Positions 22,816 through 32,847 of a stretch of DNA of 64,000 bases are shown here, piece after piece (position 1 is the stretch's first letter; the number at the start of each line of letters is the position of its first letter). Origin of the DNA: Ryuthela nishihirai (lineage: Eukaryota > Arthropoda > Arachnida > Araneae > Heptathelidae); assembly GCA_038380435.1 (NCBI GenBank), contig JAWZYU010000007.1:88240334-88304333 (forward strand), written 5' to 3'. Made by a program: the position numbers and the translations under genes. The notes below the pieces were generated by a model. It made no database searches, had not been told where the DNA came from, and was given only the letters and a program-made list of their open reading frames with translations.

Positions 22816-24489
22816 AACGACCAGAGCCTGCAGAGCGACAACCAGCAGCGAAGCAGCGAACATCGGGAAGATGACGTCACGAGAGAGATCTACAGCGACG
22901 ACTTGACTTGAACGAGATCTTCAGTAACAACTTTACGTGAAGCCACCCAACGACGACGGAAGGATGTTATCGGAAACGGACTAGATGATTTATAGCCACG
23001 GAGTGCCAACAATGAAATTTAAGTATATTTTTCTTTCACTTGGCACTTGATTGAGTTATAAAATGTTCTTTTTTTTCTGGAATAGATGAAAAGGAAGAAG
23101 AAGCCTTATTGTGAATTATATAGTTAGCGATGTTTAATTTCTTGTTGAAACTTTAGAGTTCGATATTTATTTTTGAAAAGTGAAATTATTGTAGTTCGAG
23201 TTTATACTTGTGTGAATAGAATTTTTTTTTTTGCTTTCATCGAAGTTCTAGTTATTGTATTTACGAGAGTTAAAATGTATTTTTGTAGATTTTTTTTCGT
23301 TTCAGCTGACTGATAGCTGAAAATTTTGTAAGTCGATATTGGAAAGTTTAGAAATTGTAAAATGTTTATGGATATGAATGAGGAGAGTGAAAGAGAATTA
23401 GTGATTTAATATTTTTTCATTTTTAAGAATTTGTATCGTAAAATAACGTGCATTCCAAGGTGAATTTATGTAAAAAAAAGGGAGATTCATGTAAAAGTTA
23501 TTCGATGAAATGTTATCATCGTATATTATAAATTATTCACACTCTTTTTTTCTTTATTCTTAGATACGATTTATGTATATGTGTTTAAATCTGTTCAGTG
23601 TCATCAGTGATATTTATGTGTCAATGATATGTAATTTTTGGGATGACATTGGCAGTATTTATTGGTATATATAGATGATGACCATGATGATGACCATGAT
23701 GATGACTGCAGAATTTTTTTTTTTTTTTGCGTACCTTTTTGGAACTGTCCCCAAATGGCCTAGTCTGATAACCGAGTTGTTACCAGCATAACTCCTTTGG
23801 GAGGGGGACGTTAGCTCTGAAGGGGGAGGTAACTAATGATTTTTTATTTCAGCTAGATCGCGATTTCTGTGAATAGAAGAGGAATTAGCGGATGATTACA
23901 TTCCCGCTTGTTTGTAAATTTTGAATTTTCTTAGCTTTGCGTATTTGAATGTAATTAGGAGGAGATAACGGTGTTCGAATACTCGTTTTTTTATGTGATT
24001 TAGGTGAAGATTTAGCTGTCACATACTTTTTTGTGGTTAAGGGAAAAGCGAAAGTTATCACCCCGCTAACAACAATTGTAATGAATTTTTTCCTCTTTTC
24101 ATGTATTTAACATTTAGAATCTAAGTAAGATTAGGAGTTAATTACCCTATTTTTTCTGTACAGTTCAAGATATGCCAATTTCGAGTTTGTATCAGAATAT
24201 GATACTAGTTAGACCGATGATGCTAGTATACAGTTAACTGTCACAGCCACTGGTATGGAAGTACACTAGGTTAGCTGTTAATTACATATTTTTGTCAGGA
24301 GGAAAAGGGAGGAGGTACCTTTGGTGGTGCTGGAAAATTGTGTCAAAGTGAGAATAGTTCATCATATCAAAATTTGCGCTAGCATACTTTTACTTATTTA
24401 TGTTCAGCCATGTGTAAATGACGTAAGATGTGTCCTTTATTCAAAATTGCTCGTCAAAATTTGTTAGGTCAAATCTTTTGACTCCCTTT
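22816..24489 (+). other. Non-coding interior of the LTR element
   Basis: No open frame longer than 60 codons. It holds a short GATGATGACCAT tandem repeat near 23672-23708 and a second purine tract near 23797-23832. A pol gene would normally occupy this place. Confidence 0.75.
23797..23832 (+). promoter_or_regulatory. Internal polypurine tract-like pair
   Basis: TTTGGGAGGGGGACG is followed by CTGAAGGGGGAGGTAAC. The first closely matches the terminal tract CTTTGGAAGGGGGAGT just before the 3' LTR. It may be a central tract or a relic of recombination. Confidence 0.5.
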
Positions 24490-24500
24490 GGAAGGGGGAG
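24490..24500 (+). promoter_or_regulatory. Polypurine tract
   Basis: GGAAGGGGGAG lies immediately before the 3' LTR, as expected for plus-strand priming. Confidence 0.85.
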
Positions 24501-24501
24501 T

Positions 24502-25219
24502 TGTGATGCCCCATCGTTCACTTTTGCTTTACCTTAACCAGTTTTGTTTAATTTACGTTATATTTATCATTTTGGGGATTTTTATTTCCTTTTTGGCATC
24601 GCAGCACTCGTTTCCAAGTTTCTAGGAGTTGCGCATGCGCCGCAACTCTGATCTTCCGACTGTACCGTTAAAGCGCGTGCCAAGGACACGCCCCCTCTTG
24701 CGTCATAGCTTTTGCATCGTTCGTCATAGTATGCTAATGTCTTTCCCGGCATGCGCCGGCCTCATGTCAAAAAACTGGTGACCTACAAGTCACTTAAGCA
24801 GTAGCATAAGCAGTAGAGTAGTAGAAGGAGTAGCACAAGTTGTAGCACAGTGGAGTGCACGAGCACAAGGTGCGTAGCACCAAGCACAGTGCGTGTAGCA
24901 CAGGAGTAGGAGTTGTGTTTTCTTCATTGATGTCTTGGTGAGTTGAATTATTTTGGAAATAAATCTGTTTTGTTATAAACCTTTTGAGTCTGTACAGTTT
25001 TTTCTCTTGAGCAACGCGAATTAAGGATTTTTTTATATTTAATATTACTTGACAATCATTTTGATTCTTACTCATTAACGCTCGCTGGTATTTGAACCTA
25101 AATCAACTTATTATCAACTTATTCTACTTTTGGCAATTTGTTAATTATTGCCTGGCGCCCGTCTAAGCTATCCGGAGCAATAAAACTTCAAGTATTTTGC
25201 ATTTGTTTGGAGCGTTACA
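24502..25219 (+). repeat. 3' LTR
   Basis: Direct repeat of the 5' LTR, 718 bp, TGTGATGCC to GCGTTACA, followed by the ACAG target duplication. Confidence 0.95.
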
Positions 25220-25985
25220 ACAGGATGTCCCATAAGTCCTTATACCTAGACATGGGTGTCCCATACATTTGTATACATAGTTACAAGTAAAATTACTATA
25301 ATGTGTTCTTTGTTGTTTCAGATGTGTGACATGTTGATGAATGACAGAGTAATGATGAATTGTCTCACACCCCAAAAAAAGTGAAATTTATACATATTAA
25401 TGCTGCTGGAAAAAGTCAGTGAGAAGCATGCAAGGAATTATTTTACAGGGTACAACCAAACAAGCCAAAGTCATGTCACATGTCCATCAGTAATATTCTG
25501 AAGAGACTGAAGGAGACAGGTTTGGTGATAGATAAACCAAGACCAAATTGTCCAAGTAGTACCACAGATGAAGATAACACTGTGGATGTTCTGGCTAAAG
25601 TCGAAATTAGCTCTCTCCGGTCTGTAAGAAAAATTGTACAGGAGGTGGAATTTGGAATATCATCTTTATCAAGAATCCTGAGAAGAAACAAGTTCCAACC
25701 ACAGAATACAAATGGTACTCCTAGTACCATTTGTATTTTTGTCTCTGCTGTCCAAATGACATGGACGGCAGATCTGTCATTGGGTGCTAGAAAATTTTCA
25801 GGAACAACTGTCTCTCTTGACTGATTATTCTTCAATGATGAAGCAAATTTTCACTTGAATGCCACAAATGTCATTACTGGACTGCAACACAACCAGACTG
25901 GGTAGAAGACACACATGTACAGAATGATCCCAGGGTATCTGTTTGGTGTGCAATTCATAGTGACAACATCATGAGACCTTCCTTT
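25220..25985 (+). mobile_element. mariner-superfamily element, 5' part, hit by the LTR element
   Basis: Without the LTR element, the sequence reads TATACAGGATGTCCCATAAG, a mariner-type terminal repeat after TA. The open frame at 25480-25824 reads SISNILKRLKETGLVIDKPR then a second helix-turn-helix SLSRILRRNKFQPQ. After a frame change come FNDEANFHLNATN and WVEDTHVQNDPRVSVWCAIH, the first catalytic Asp region. This is the insect-type mariner subfamily whose N-terminus is usually annotated DUF4817. The copy ends before the second Asp. Confidence 0.78.
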
Positions 25986-26033
25986 TATACTTTAATTATC
26001 TTACTTTTGGTATTTAAATAAATAAAAAATAAA

Positions 26034-26086
26034 TACCCCCTCAAGCAGCTGCTTGCCACAGAAGTCTGACAGGAGCCTGTCAGTTT
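26034..26086 (-). mobile_element. S2 SINE 3' fragment
   Basis: Reverse complement matches the S2 end: the CTGACAGGCTCCTGTCAG palindrome region, then the CTGTGGCAAGCAGCTGCTTG end. Confidence 0.75.
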
Positions 26087-26272
26087 ATAACATGACTTAT
26101 TTCTGTTGATTAGTTATTTTTTTTTAAATTCAAAAGTTGACTTATTAATTTCACTGGTCACAGATCCTGGACTTCTCTTACAGTACTGAGAAAAAATTTT
26201 GTCAAAGAGAGTAACTTTCTTGATTTAGGTAAAATTTATTTTTGTGTCATTCAGAAATAAGTAATCTTTCAC

Positions 26273-27724
26273 AAGGTGAATTCAAAAAAGTTCTTGACAT
26301 GCATCTGCAGAACAAAAGCTATTGCACTGACTTCAACAAAACTTTTACTGTCCTTCAAAGTACTCCCTTCCAGCATCTGTACAAAGTTGCAGACATCCAC
26401 ACCAATTCTGGAATGCTTGGTGGTACTCCTCTTGGGGAATACTCTGCAATTCTGAATGAACACAACTTGCATCCTTGAAAAAGGCTTCCTGGCACATTCC
26501 TTTTAAATTTTTGGAAACAACTAAAAATCAGATGGTGCAAGATCGGGTGAATGTACAGGATGGGGCAGCTGTTTGATCTTTTCCTGTTCTGGATAGGCAG
26601 TAACTTGCCGGATTTTGTGAGCACTGGCATTGTCATATGAAGGAGAACCCTTGACATGCCTGTTTTTGGACACTGCACCTTAATGGCCATTTATAGTCAT
26701 TTTTTCAGGCAAGATGTTTCACAGCTACCATTCTCCTTGGGAACTGAAAAAAATTTCGAACATCCTCTTTCTTGAACAAAAGTTTTACTAAAGAATTTGG
26801 GGACATAGTTCACTTCCCCAATCCAAACATAGTTATTGATGTTTCTGGAAGTTGTAGACTGCGACAATACCTGTTAACCATTTGGGGCCACTAGGTTCAA
26901 ACATTGCCAGCATCTCCTTGCAATGAGTACTCTTACCATTTTTTTCTGTTTTGTCAGTTTGTGGGGTACCCATTTGGCACAGATCTTTCAGAACTTTAAA
27001 TGTTGATGAATAATTGTTTCCACACTGTCAGTCAATAACCTGCATCTAAACTTATTACCTGAACAGCAATGTGTGGGTTTTCCTTAATGAGTTCATGAAC
27101 AGCAACAATGGCTCTCTCATTCACAGTCTCTTTTGGTCTTCCTGTATAAGGGAGGTCTTTGAAGCTCTGCCATCCTTCTCTAATCTCCACATCCATCCCA
27201 TAACAATGCCATATGAACAGTCATAATCCCCATATATTTGTGATAAATTGGCATGAATTTTTTTTCACATCATCCCCAAGTTGAATCTAGGTTAGGGGTT
27301 CTCAACATGGGGTACGCAATAAATTTTTTTGGGGTACACCATGAGAGCTCAAAAGTCATTCGATCTAGTAACAAAGTAAAAATAACCATTGTTATACTCT
27401 AACTATAGTTTTATCTATCTATACAAGGGGTACGCCAGTTACATATACATTTCCAGAGGGTACATGAAGCATAAAAGGTTGAGAATCACTGCTCTAGGTT
27501 ATGTAAAACCTTTCCCCATCTTTAGTAGGCTCCATAGCAACAACACACAGATTTTGCATACCAAACTTTACAAGCCACCAGCAAAGAGAGAAATGATGAT
27601 ACAGCTTTTGTTTTTAACATATAATTACAAGTTTAGACAAGCTTTCAAACAAATCATCTCATTAACTTTGATGGAACGAGTGCAAATCTACAGACAGATG
27701 TCGAGAACTTTTCTGAACACCCTC
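26273..27724 (-). mobile_element. mariner element with nested hAT-like MITE
   Basis: The ends are inverted: the left contains CAAAAAAGTTCTTGACATGC and the right TCGAGAACTTTTCTGAACAC. A second copy is at 59221-60500. The reverse strand carries transposase fragments, for example FSCFQKFKRNVPGSLFQGCK and HMTMPVLTKSGKLLP, with stops and frameshifts. The insert at 27293-27491 interrupts the N-terminal part. Confidence 0.82.
27293..27491. mobile_element. hAT-like MITE
   Basis: The left end is TAGGGGTTCTCAACATGGGG and the right end AAAGGTTGAGAATCACTG, inverted. The 8-bp duplications ATCTAGGT and CTCTAGGT (27285-27292, 27492-27499) differ at one base. Comparison with the mariner copy at 60.2 kb confirms an insert. 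Confidence 0.85.
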
Positions 27725-27769
27725 TATATTCATATGTAGTAAGTTATTTTTGTCTGTTGGTTTTTTAAA

Positions 27770-27905
27770 ATAACTTTTTATATGCATTGCAGAGAAATTT
27801 TTTTACTATATGCCTCTATAACAGTCATGTTAAAAGAAAACTTTTTTTTGTTAAATATTTTATTTTCAGAAAATCCAGAATTAAATGATGATTAATTTAA
27901 TAATA
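27770..27905. repeat. R-family AT-rich repeat fragment
   Basis: Shares the block TTATTTTCAGAAAATCCAGA plus ATTAAATG with 51510-51536, and flanking words with other R copies at 32-36 kb. Confidence 0.55.
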
Positions 27906-28065
27906 AAGCACAGAGACAACATCAATTTGTAGTTACCATTCCTCTCTCGCTTCTCAAAGGCACAGAAGTGAAGGGACACTTTTAACTAAAAGGAAAAAAT
28001 AAAACACGTACTGTAAATCTCTACTGCACAAATATAAAACCATATTATCTCAAATCCATGGTTGA

Positions 28066-28451
28066 TTTTGGGTTGTTTTACCTCTGAGCGGCACTTTTTT
28101 GCACACCATGGGCTAAATGGCCAGGTCACATGGACCCTGAAGGCTCAGAGAAGGTTGGGGGAGGGGACCCACTGGAACAGCTGTTGGGAGACAGATGGTA
28201 GCCTCCCGTCAAGGCCATCCAGCGTGTTCTTTAACATGCACAGGGTATGGCTCTCCCGCACACGGGGCCACGGCTTAACGTCCCATCCAACGGACGGCGG
28301 CCTTTCCAAGCCCATCAGTGTCCCCTACTGACCGTGGGCAGGGCGGGGAATTTTTGCGGAGATAAATCTCAACGCTGACCCAGCTGGGACTGGAACCTGG
28401 GAACTACAGATTACGAGCCTGGCGCGCTACCGACTAAGCCACCCCCGCCCC
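28066..28451 (-). mobile_element. S1 SINE, full length
   Basis: Complete minus-strand copy with tRNA-Met-like head (the anticodon CAT has become CGT). It is flanked by the 11-bp duplication TCCATGGTTGA (28055-28065 and 28452-28462). Confidence 0.92.
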
Positions 28452-29019
28452 TCCATGGTTGAAAAAACTGCAGTTGGTGATGTATTGCTGTATGTGCATG
28501 GGTGTCCACTTTAGCAATATGAGAATAATTATAATTTAAGAATTTTCAATCCATGGATTCATAAGACCAGATTTAATAAACCAGATTCTATACAGGGTGA
28601 CCTGGAAAGATATGTCATAAATTGAGGTGCAGTATCAGGACATGAAACTGAGTCAAAAAGGTCTATTAAACATGGTGCTTAAAATGTGCTGTTACACAGA
28701 TACAGCTCTTTTCAAACTACCTGTCCTGTGAAGAGGGCTTCCCATACTGGAATGCACAACACAGAGCTCAATGCAAATCTCGCGGTAGGGAGGTCTCAAT
28801 GTGATGTCGCATGCAAATGCAAACTGTATACAACAGACAGTTACACATGAAAATATCAAATGGACTGAACACATTAGTGATATGAGGCATGGAAACACAC
28901 AATTTCTGGGGGGAAAATGGGATATTTAATGGTGTGCATCACAATGGGTGCTCTAAGTTTCCTCCATTGGCACAAATATATAAGGATTATTGAATGAGTT
29001 TGAACACTTCAGGGGTATT

Positions 29020-29443
29020 TCAGATATGTTCTGTTGCATCTTGCAGGAGAGGCCACAACTCTTCCATACTGTTCACAGCAGAGACAAATGATTGTTTGAT
29101 GTGACCACACAGATGAAACTGGCTGCTTGGTTGCCGTTCAGGTACGATGACCAAGCAGCCGATTTTACAGAAGCCACAGGACCCCACCAGATCCAACGTT
29201 GTGGATAGTGGTCCTGGAGCCACTGTTGCACACACTGACTGAAGTGTGAAGATGCACCATTGTGCATAAGCCACAGTGGTGATGTAGGCCCAATGGTACA
29301 TCATCCAGCAACCCATGAAAAATGGCATTGAGGAAGTGCAGGTAATCTAGACCTCTGAGACATGCATATAGCCAATATGGGTTAATGAGCATGTCTCCCA
29401 TGATGCTGGCCCACATGAAGGTAAAATGATGTTGGTGTTCCAT
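29020..29443 (-). pseudogene. mariner-type transposase relic, catalytic part
   Basis: Frames on the minus strand give HHFTFMWASIMGDMLINPYW, then GLDYLHFLNAIFHGLLDDVP. After a frameshift comes MHNGASSHFSQCVQQWLQDH, the second catalytic block in which the usual Asp of MHDGAP is Asn. DHYPQRWIWWGPVAS follows. The first block also has frame changes. Family knowledge places the third catalytic residue after the PRSPDLNPLDF motif, which here is scrambled by a further shift. No active enzyme is encoded. Confidence 0.8.
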
Positions 29444-30146
29444 ACAGCGGGTTGCATGTGGTGGTCTCTAACCAGGTATGCTGGTTGTGATAATTCCTGA
29501 TTCCATTCCTGTCGAAGTTGCCTCATCTGTCATCAGTATGTTTTATGGGAACATGGTATCGTTGGTACATCAACATAAGAACCACTCCCAGAAAGCATGT
29601 TGTAGAGGTCCATCTGCTGGTAATGCCTGTGCTCACTGGATGGGATTGGGTGCAGTCAGTTCTCATGTAGCATTTTCAAACTAGGTTTTGCGATGTTCCC
29701 AACAATGTTACTACACCTAATGCTTGTTGCCGGATCACTGCACAGTGTTCAGGATAGCAACTTCCATTCAGGATGTATGATGGTGGCCACAGTCGGAGGT
29801 CATTGGTTTGAGTCATCTATGTTCCTATAACTAACCATCAACCTGAAGGATTATTCTGTGATCAGCACATGTTGACATGGATACACTCTCTGTACCAATG
29901 AGCAGTCATTGTACCATTCACTGCACATTCTCCCAAAACCAGATGTATATCAGCATACTCAGCATATGTGTAATCCATGGTATCACAGATGACTAAATTT
30001 GCAATGGTGGATAACCCATGCTATTTTATCAGGCCATTAAGGCAGTTTCATCACAGTGTGAAATTTTGTCATGAGCAGACCAACAGAGGTCAAGTAGCAT
30101 TTACACGACATCATGTCAGGCCTCCCTAACTACAGAATTTGCATTG

Positions 30147-30487
30147 ATTGGGTTGTTTTACCTCTCAGCAGCACTTTTTTTTGCACACAATGAGCTAAAT
30201 GGCCAGAAGAAGGTGAGGAAGGACTCACTGTACAAATGTTGGGAGACAGATGGTAGCCTCCCGTCAAGGCCATCCAGCATGTTCTTTAATGTGCACAGGA
30301 ACACAGGGCCATGGCTTAATGTTCCATCCAATGGATGGTGACCTTTCCAAGCCTATCAGTGCCCCCTAATGACTGTGGGCAGGGTGGGGAGTTTTGCAGA
30401 GATAAATCTCAACAATGGTCCAGCTGGGACTCAAACCTGGGAACTGCAGATTATGAGCCTGGTGCACTACTGACTGAACCACCCCCG
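30147..30487 (-). mobile_element. S1 SINE nested in mariner element
   Basis: Minus-strand copy with deletions relative to the consensus. Near-perfect duplication ATTTGCATTG / ATTTACATTG at 30137-30146 and 30488-30497. Confidence 0.86.
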
Positions 30488-30702
30488 ATTTACATTGGGC
30501 TGTGTTATTGTGCATGTGAGTGTGGGAAGCCATCCTCACAAGACATGTAGTTTGAAAGAGCTGTATCTTTGTAATGATGCATTTTAAACACTGTGTTTAC
30601 TAGACCTTTTTTGACTGTTTTGGCCCCTGATACCATTCCCTGATTTATGACATACATTAGCAGGTCACACCATATGTAAAACTTAAAAACCCTAACAATT
30701 AA

Positions 30703-31465
30703 ATTGAAGAGATTTTTTCGACGAATTTATTCATATGTTAAGGAAGATATTACTCTGAATTTAACGTCAATAAGTTTTAGAGAAAAAAATTGCCTTAAGC
30801 ATGGTGGGATATGAACTTACGATCTCCTGATAGCATCTAAAGTGCTCTTACCACTGAGCTACTGCTGCCGATCAAGATATCATCTAACTGATGCTATGAA
30901 CTTTCTACCAACAGTAGACAATTCTCTGTGTCTCATGAAGGTATTATTCCAGTTGCTCTCAGCCTCAAGAAACAATGACAAGCATGTCATAAAGATGGCA
31001 TATATATATTCTGAGTGGACAATTAATTAAACTGAAGTGTTTGTGACCTGACATGTTATCAGGAGGTCACGGGTTTGCATCCCACCTGACTTAAGACAAT
31101 TTTTCCTCTAATACTGATCAATGTTAAATTCAGTGATATCTTCCTTAACATATGAATAAATGTGTCGAAAAAATCTCTTCAATTTAATCAACTGCATACT
31201 CAGAATATACTACCATCTTCATGACATGCTTGTCATTGTTTCTTGAGGCTGAGAGCAGCTGGGACAATACTTTCACGAGACACGGAGAATTGTGTACTGT
31301 TGGTACAAAGTTAATAGCATCAATTAGAGGAGATCTTGATTGGTGGCTGGTAGCTAAGCAATCAGTGCACCTAACATATTATCAGAAGGTTGTGGGTTCA
31401 TATCCCACACCTGGCATAAGATAATTTTTCCTCTAAAACCTGATTTTCCTGATATCTTTCTCAGA
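30703..31465. mobile_element. Compound tRNA-like repeat, inverted and tandem modules
   Basis: The whole 763 bp is flanked by the perfect 12-bp duplication CCTAACAATTAA (30691-30702 and 31466-31477). On the minus strand the first ~320 bp read X-t-Y. X has GCATATATATATTCTGAG reversed; t is tRNA-like, with AGCTCAGTGGTAAGAGC as a D arm and GTTCATATCCCACC as the T-arm side; Y ends in AAAATCTCTTCAATTTAAT. On the plus strand there follows a partial t plus Y (about 31031-31190), then X plus t (31191-31465). In the last copy GTGGGTTCATATCCCAC forms a perfect T stem. The order is thus inverted X-t-Y, then t-Y-X-t. No protein is encoded. Confidence 0.85.
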
Positions 31466-31536
31466 CCTAACAATTAACTCATATAAAAAATTACATTTAT
31501 CGATACTATTTAATAAACCTTACATATAATACATAC

Positions 31537-31617
31537 CTCAACTTTTGACAACCATTCCTCTCTTGCACTAGTTTCACTGTCTGGTATAGCATTTAGCATG
31601 TCTTTAAATTTTGAAAC
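31537..31617 (-). CDS. Host gene, internal exon
   Basis: On the minus strand, TTTTGTTATTTAG precedes the exon and GTATGT follows it. The 81 nt are open in phase 0-0 and encode 27 residues beginning VSKFKDMLNAIPDSETSARE and ending EEWLSKVE. The peptide is amphipathic, with no known motif that I recognise. It matches the phase of exons on both sides (42974-43210 upstream and 15676-16053 downstream). It is too short for standard open-frame lists. It could be a lone chance match to splice signals, but the donor, acceptor and phase all agree. Confidence 0.68.
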
Positions 31618-31639
31618 CTAAATAACAAAACAATTTTTA

Positions 31640-32295
31640 ATTGAGTATATCAATATTATTTAGACAAAGTACATATACATGATTAGTTATCTGTACAAGT
31701 GTGCTCTAAAAACTTTGATTATAAAACATGCTTTCACTGCATTTTTATTTTTTCAAAAAGAAATTTTGCACACTTGAGATTCAACGCAGTTCAAAATTCA
31801 GCTGAAACAAAAATGATCTATTAAACAATATTTCTTAACTAAAATGATGCAAAACTCTGAGAAAAATAACATTTGAATATTATTTTTAACCACATCACCA
31901 TTTGGGAACAATATAGGTGCACCTGACATGTTATCAGAACACCCTTCCAGTGCCCACCCTGAAAAACTGGAATGAAACCATAGACCAAACTGCTTTTTTA
32001 CTCTGCTCAGCCAAAAAAATTAAGTTTAAAAATCTTTTGACAAATAACTAATAAACAGGAAGATATCATGTTACACAACTACAAATCAGCATTTAATTCT
32101 GGATTTTATGAAAATAAAACCCAGATTTAAATGGAAAACCCAATCTTATGAAAATAAAATATTTAACAAAAATGATGATAAGTTTAATTTAAATAGGGCT
32201 TTTTTAAGAGTGATATAGTATAAAAAAAGCAGATGGTAATACAAATAAAAATTTATTACAAATAACTAACAGACCAAAATAACTACAATATATAT
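31640..32295. repeat. R-family AT-rich repeat
   Basis: From about 31955 the reverse strand matches 52070-52225 (GGCTGAGC, CTGAAAAACxxG, CAGTGCCC). Modules with AAATAACTAATxxACAG, TTTAATTCTGGATTTTATG and AAAATAAAATATTTAACAAA recur here and at 32.75, 35.87 and 36.05 kb. Confidence 0.55.
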
Positions 32296-32542
32296 CGCAC
32301 CCCGGCAAGAAAAGTGACATAACTCAAAAAATGCGTATTTTGAGGTTATGTCAGTGATAAATAGGTATTGTGTTCCTCTACATGAACGAAAAACATCACA
32401 TCTCTAACTCGCAAATTAACCGCCAGGGAGCAGTTGTGTCAGTTTTACTTTTAGGCTACTTCACAGTTTTATTGATTTCTTTAATTTGTTATTTCTCAAA
32501 TACTGCATTTTTGAGTTATGTCACTTTTCTTGCCGGGGTGCG
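32296..32542. mobile_element. 247-bp MITE with 38-bp inverted ends
   Basis: Starts CGCACCCCGGCAAGAAAAGT, then GACATAACTCAAAAAATGC. It ends with the almost exact inverse, finishing GTCACTTTTCTTGCCGGGGT then GCG. Both ends are flanked by TATAT-type sequence, so the duplication is TA or a short (TA)n. The interior has no open transposase. The superfamily is not identified. Confidence 0.92.
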
Positions 32543-32847
32543 ATATATATGAATAGAAATGAAATTTCTTTCTGAATAGGATAAAAATAAATTTTTATTT
32601 GAAACAAGAAAATTACTTTTTTATGCATTTTTTTCCTCGGTATTATATTTTGAGAGAGGCCCAGGCTTTTCACTAACTGTGCAGAGTCAAAACAAGTCAA
32701 CTTCAGAATTTTTTTAATAAAAAATCCTGATAATATAATATAAAAATACTGAATAATAGTCCAATCAACAGAAATAGGTCAGGTTACACTAAAATAAACA
32801 GAATTTAATTTGAATTTTATGAAAATAAAATATTTAAACAATTATGT
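32543..32847. repeat. R-family AT-rich repeat, continued
   Basis: Includes the module CAGAATTTAATTTGAATTTT followed by ATGAAAATAAAATATTTAAA at 32800-32840, where the LINE copy begins. The module resumes after the LINE at about 34389. Confidence 0.5.

Larger units (their letters stand above)
19942..25219 (+). mobile_element. Non-autonomous LTR retrotransposon with Gag but no pol
   Basis: Two direct LTRs (19942-20678 and 24502-25219) begin TGTGATGCCCC and end GCGTTACA. The 4-bp duplication ACAG flanks the element (19938-19941 and 25220-25223). A purine tract GGAAGGGGGAG (24490-24500) abuts the 3' LTR. The interior encodes a retroviral-type Gag and a second acidic open frame, then 1.7 kb without open frames. 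No protease, reverse transcriptase, RNase H or integrase motif was seen. By eye the LTRs differ at roughly 14 substitutions, an 18-bp indel and a 1-bp indel, so the insertion is fairly recent. The TG...CA ends and short duplication fit Ty3/gypsy-like elements. Confidence 0.95.
28593..30672 (-). mobile_element. mariner-superfamily element with long inverted repeats
   Basis: TA flanks both ends (28591-28592 and 30673-30674). The left end begins CAGGGTGACCTGGAAAGATA; the right end is its diverged inverse, and similarity continues for about 150 bp through GTCAAAAAGGTCTATTAAAC and AGATACAGCTCTTTTCAAAC. The reverse strand encodes transposase fragments of the DUF4817-type mariner subfamily. An S1 SINE is nested at 30147-30487. 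Without it the element is about 1.73 kb. Confidence 0.88.

Noticed and set aside
30800..30870. Host tRNA genes at 30.8 and 51.9-52.05 kb
   Set aside because: The tRNA-like folds lie inside compound repeats with target duplications and are present in inverted pairs, so they are repeat modules.
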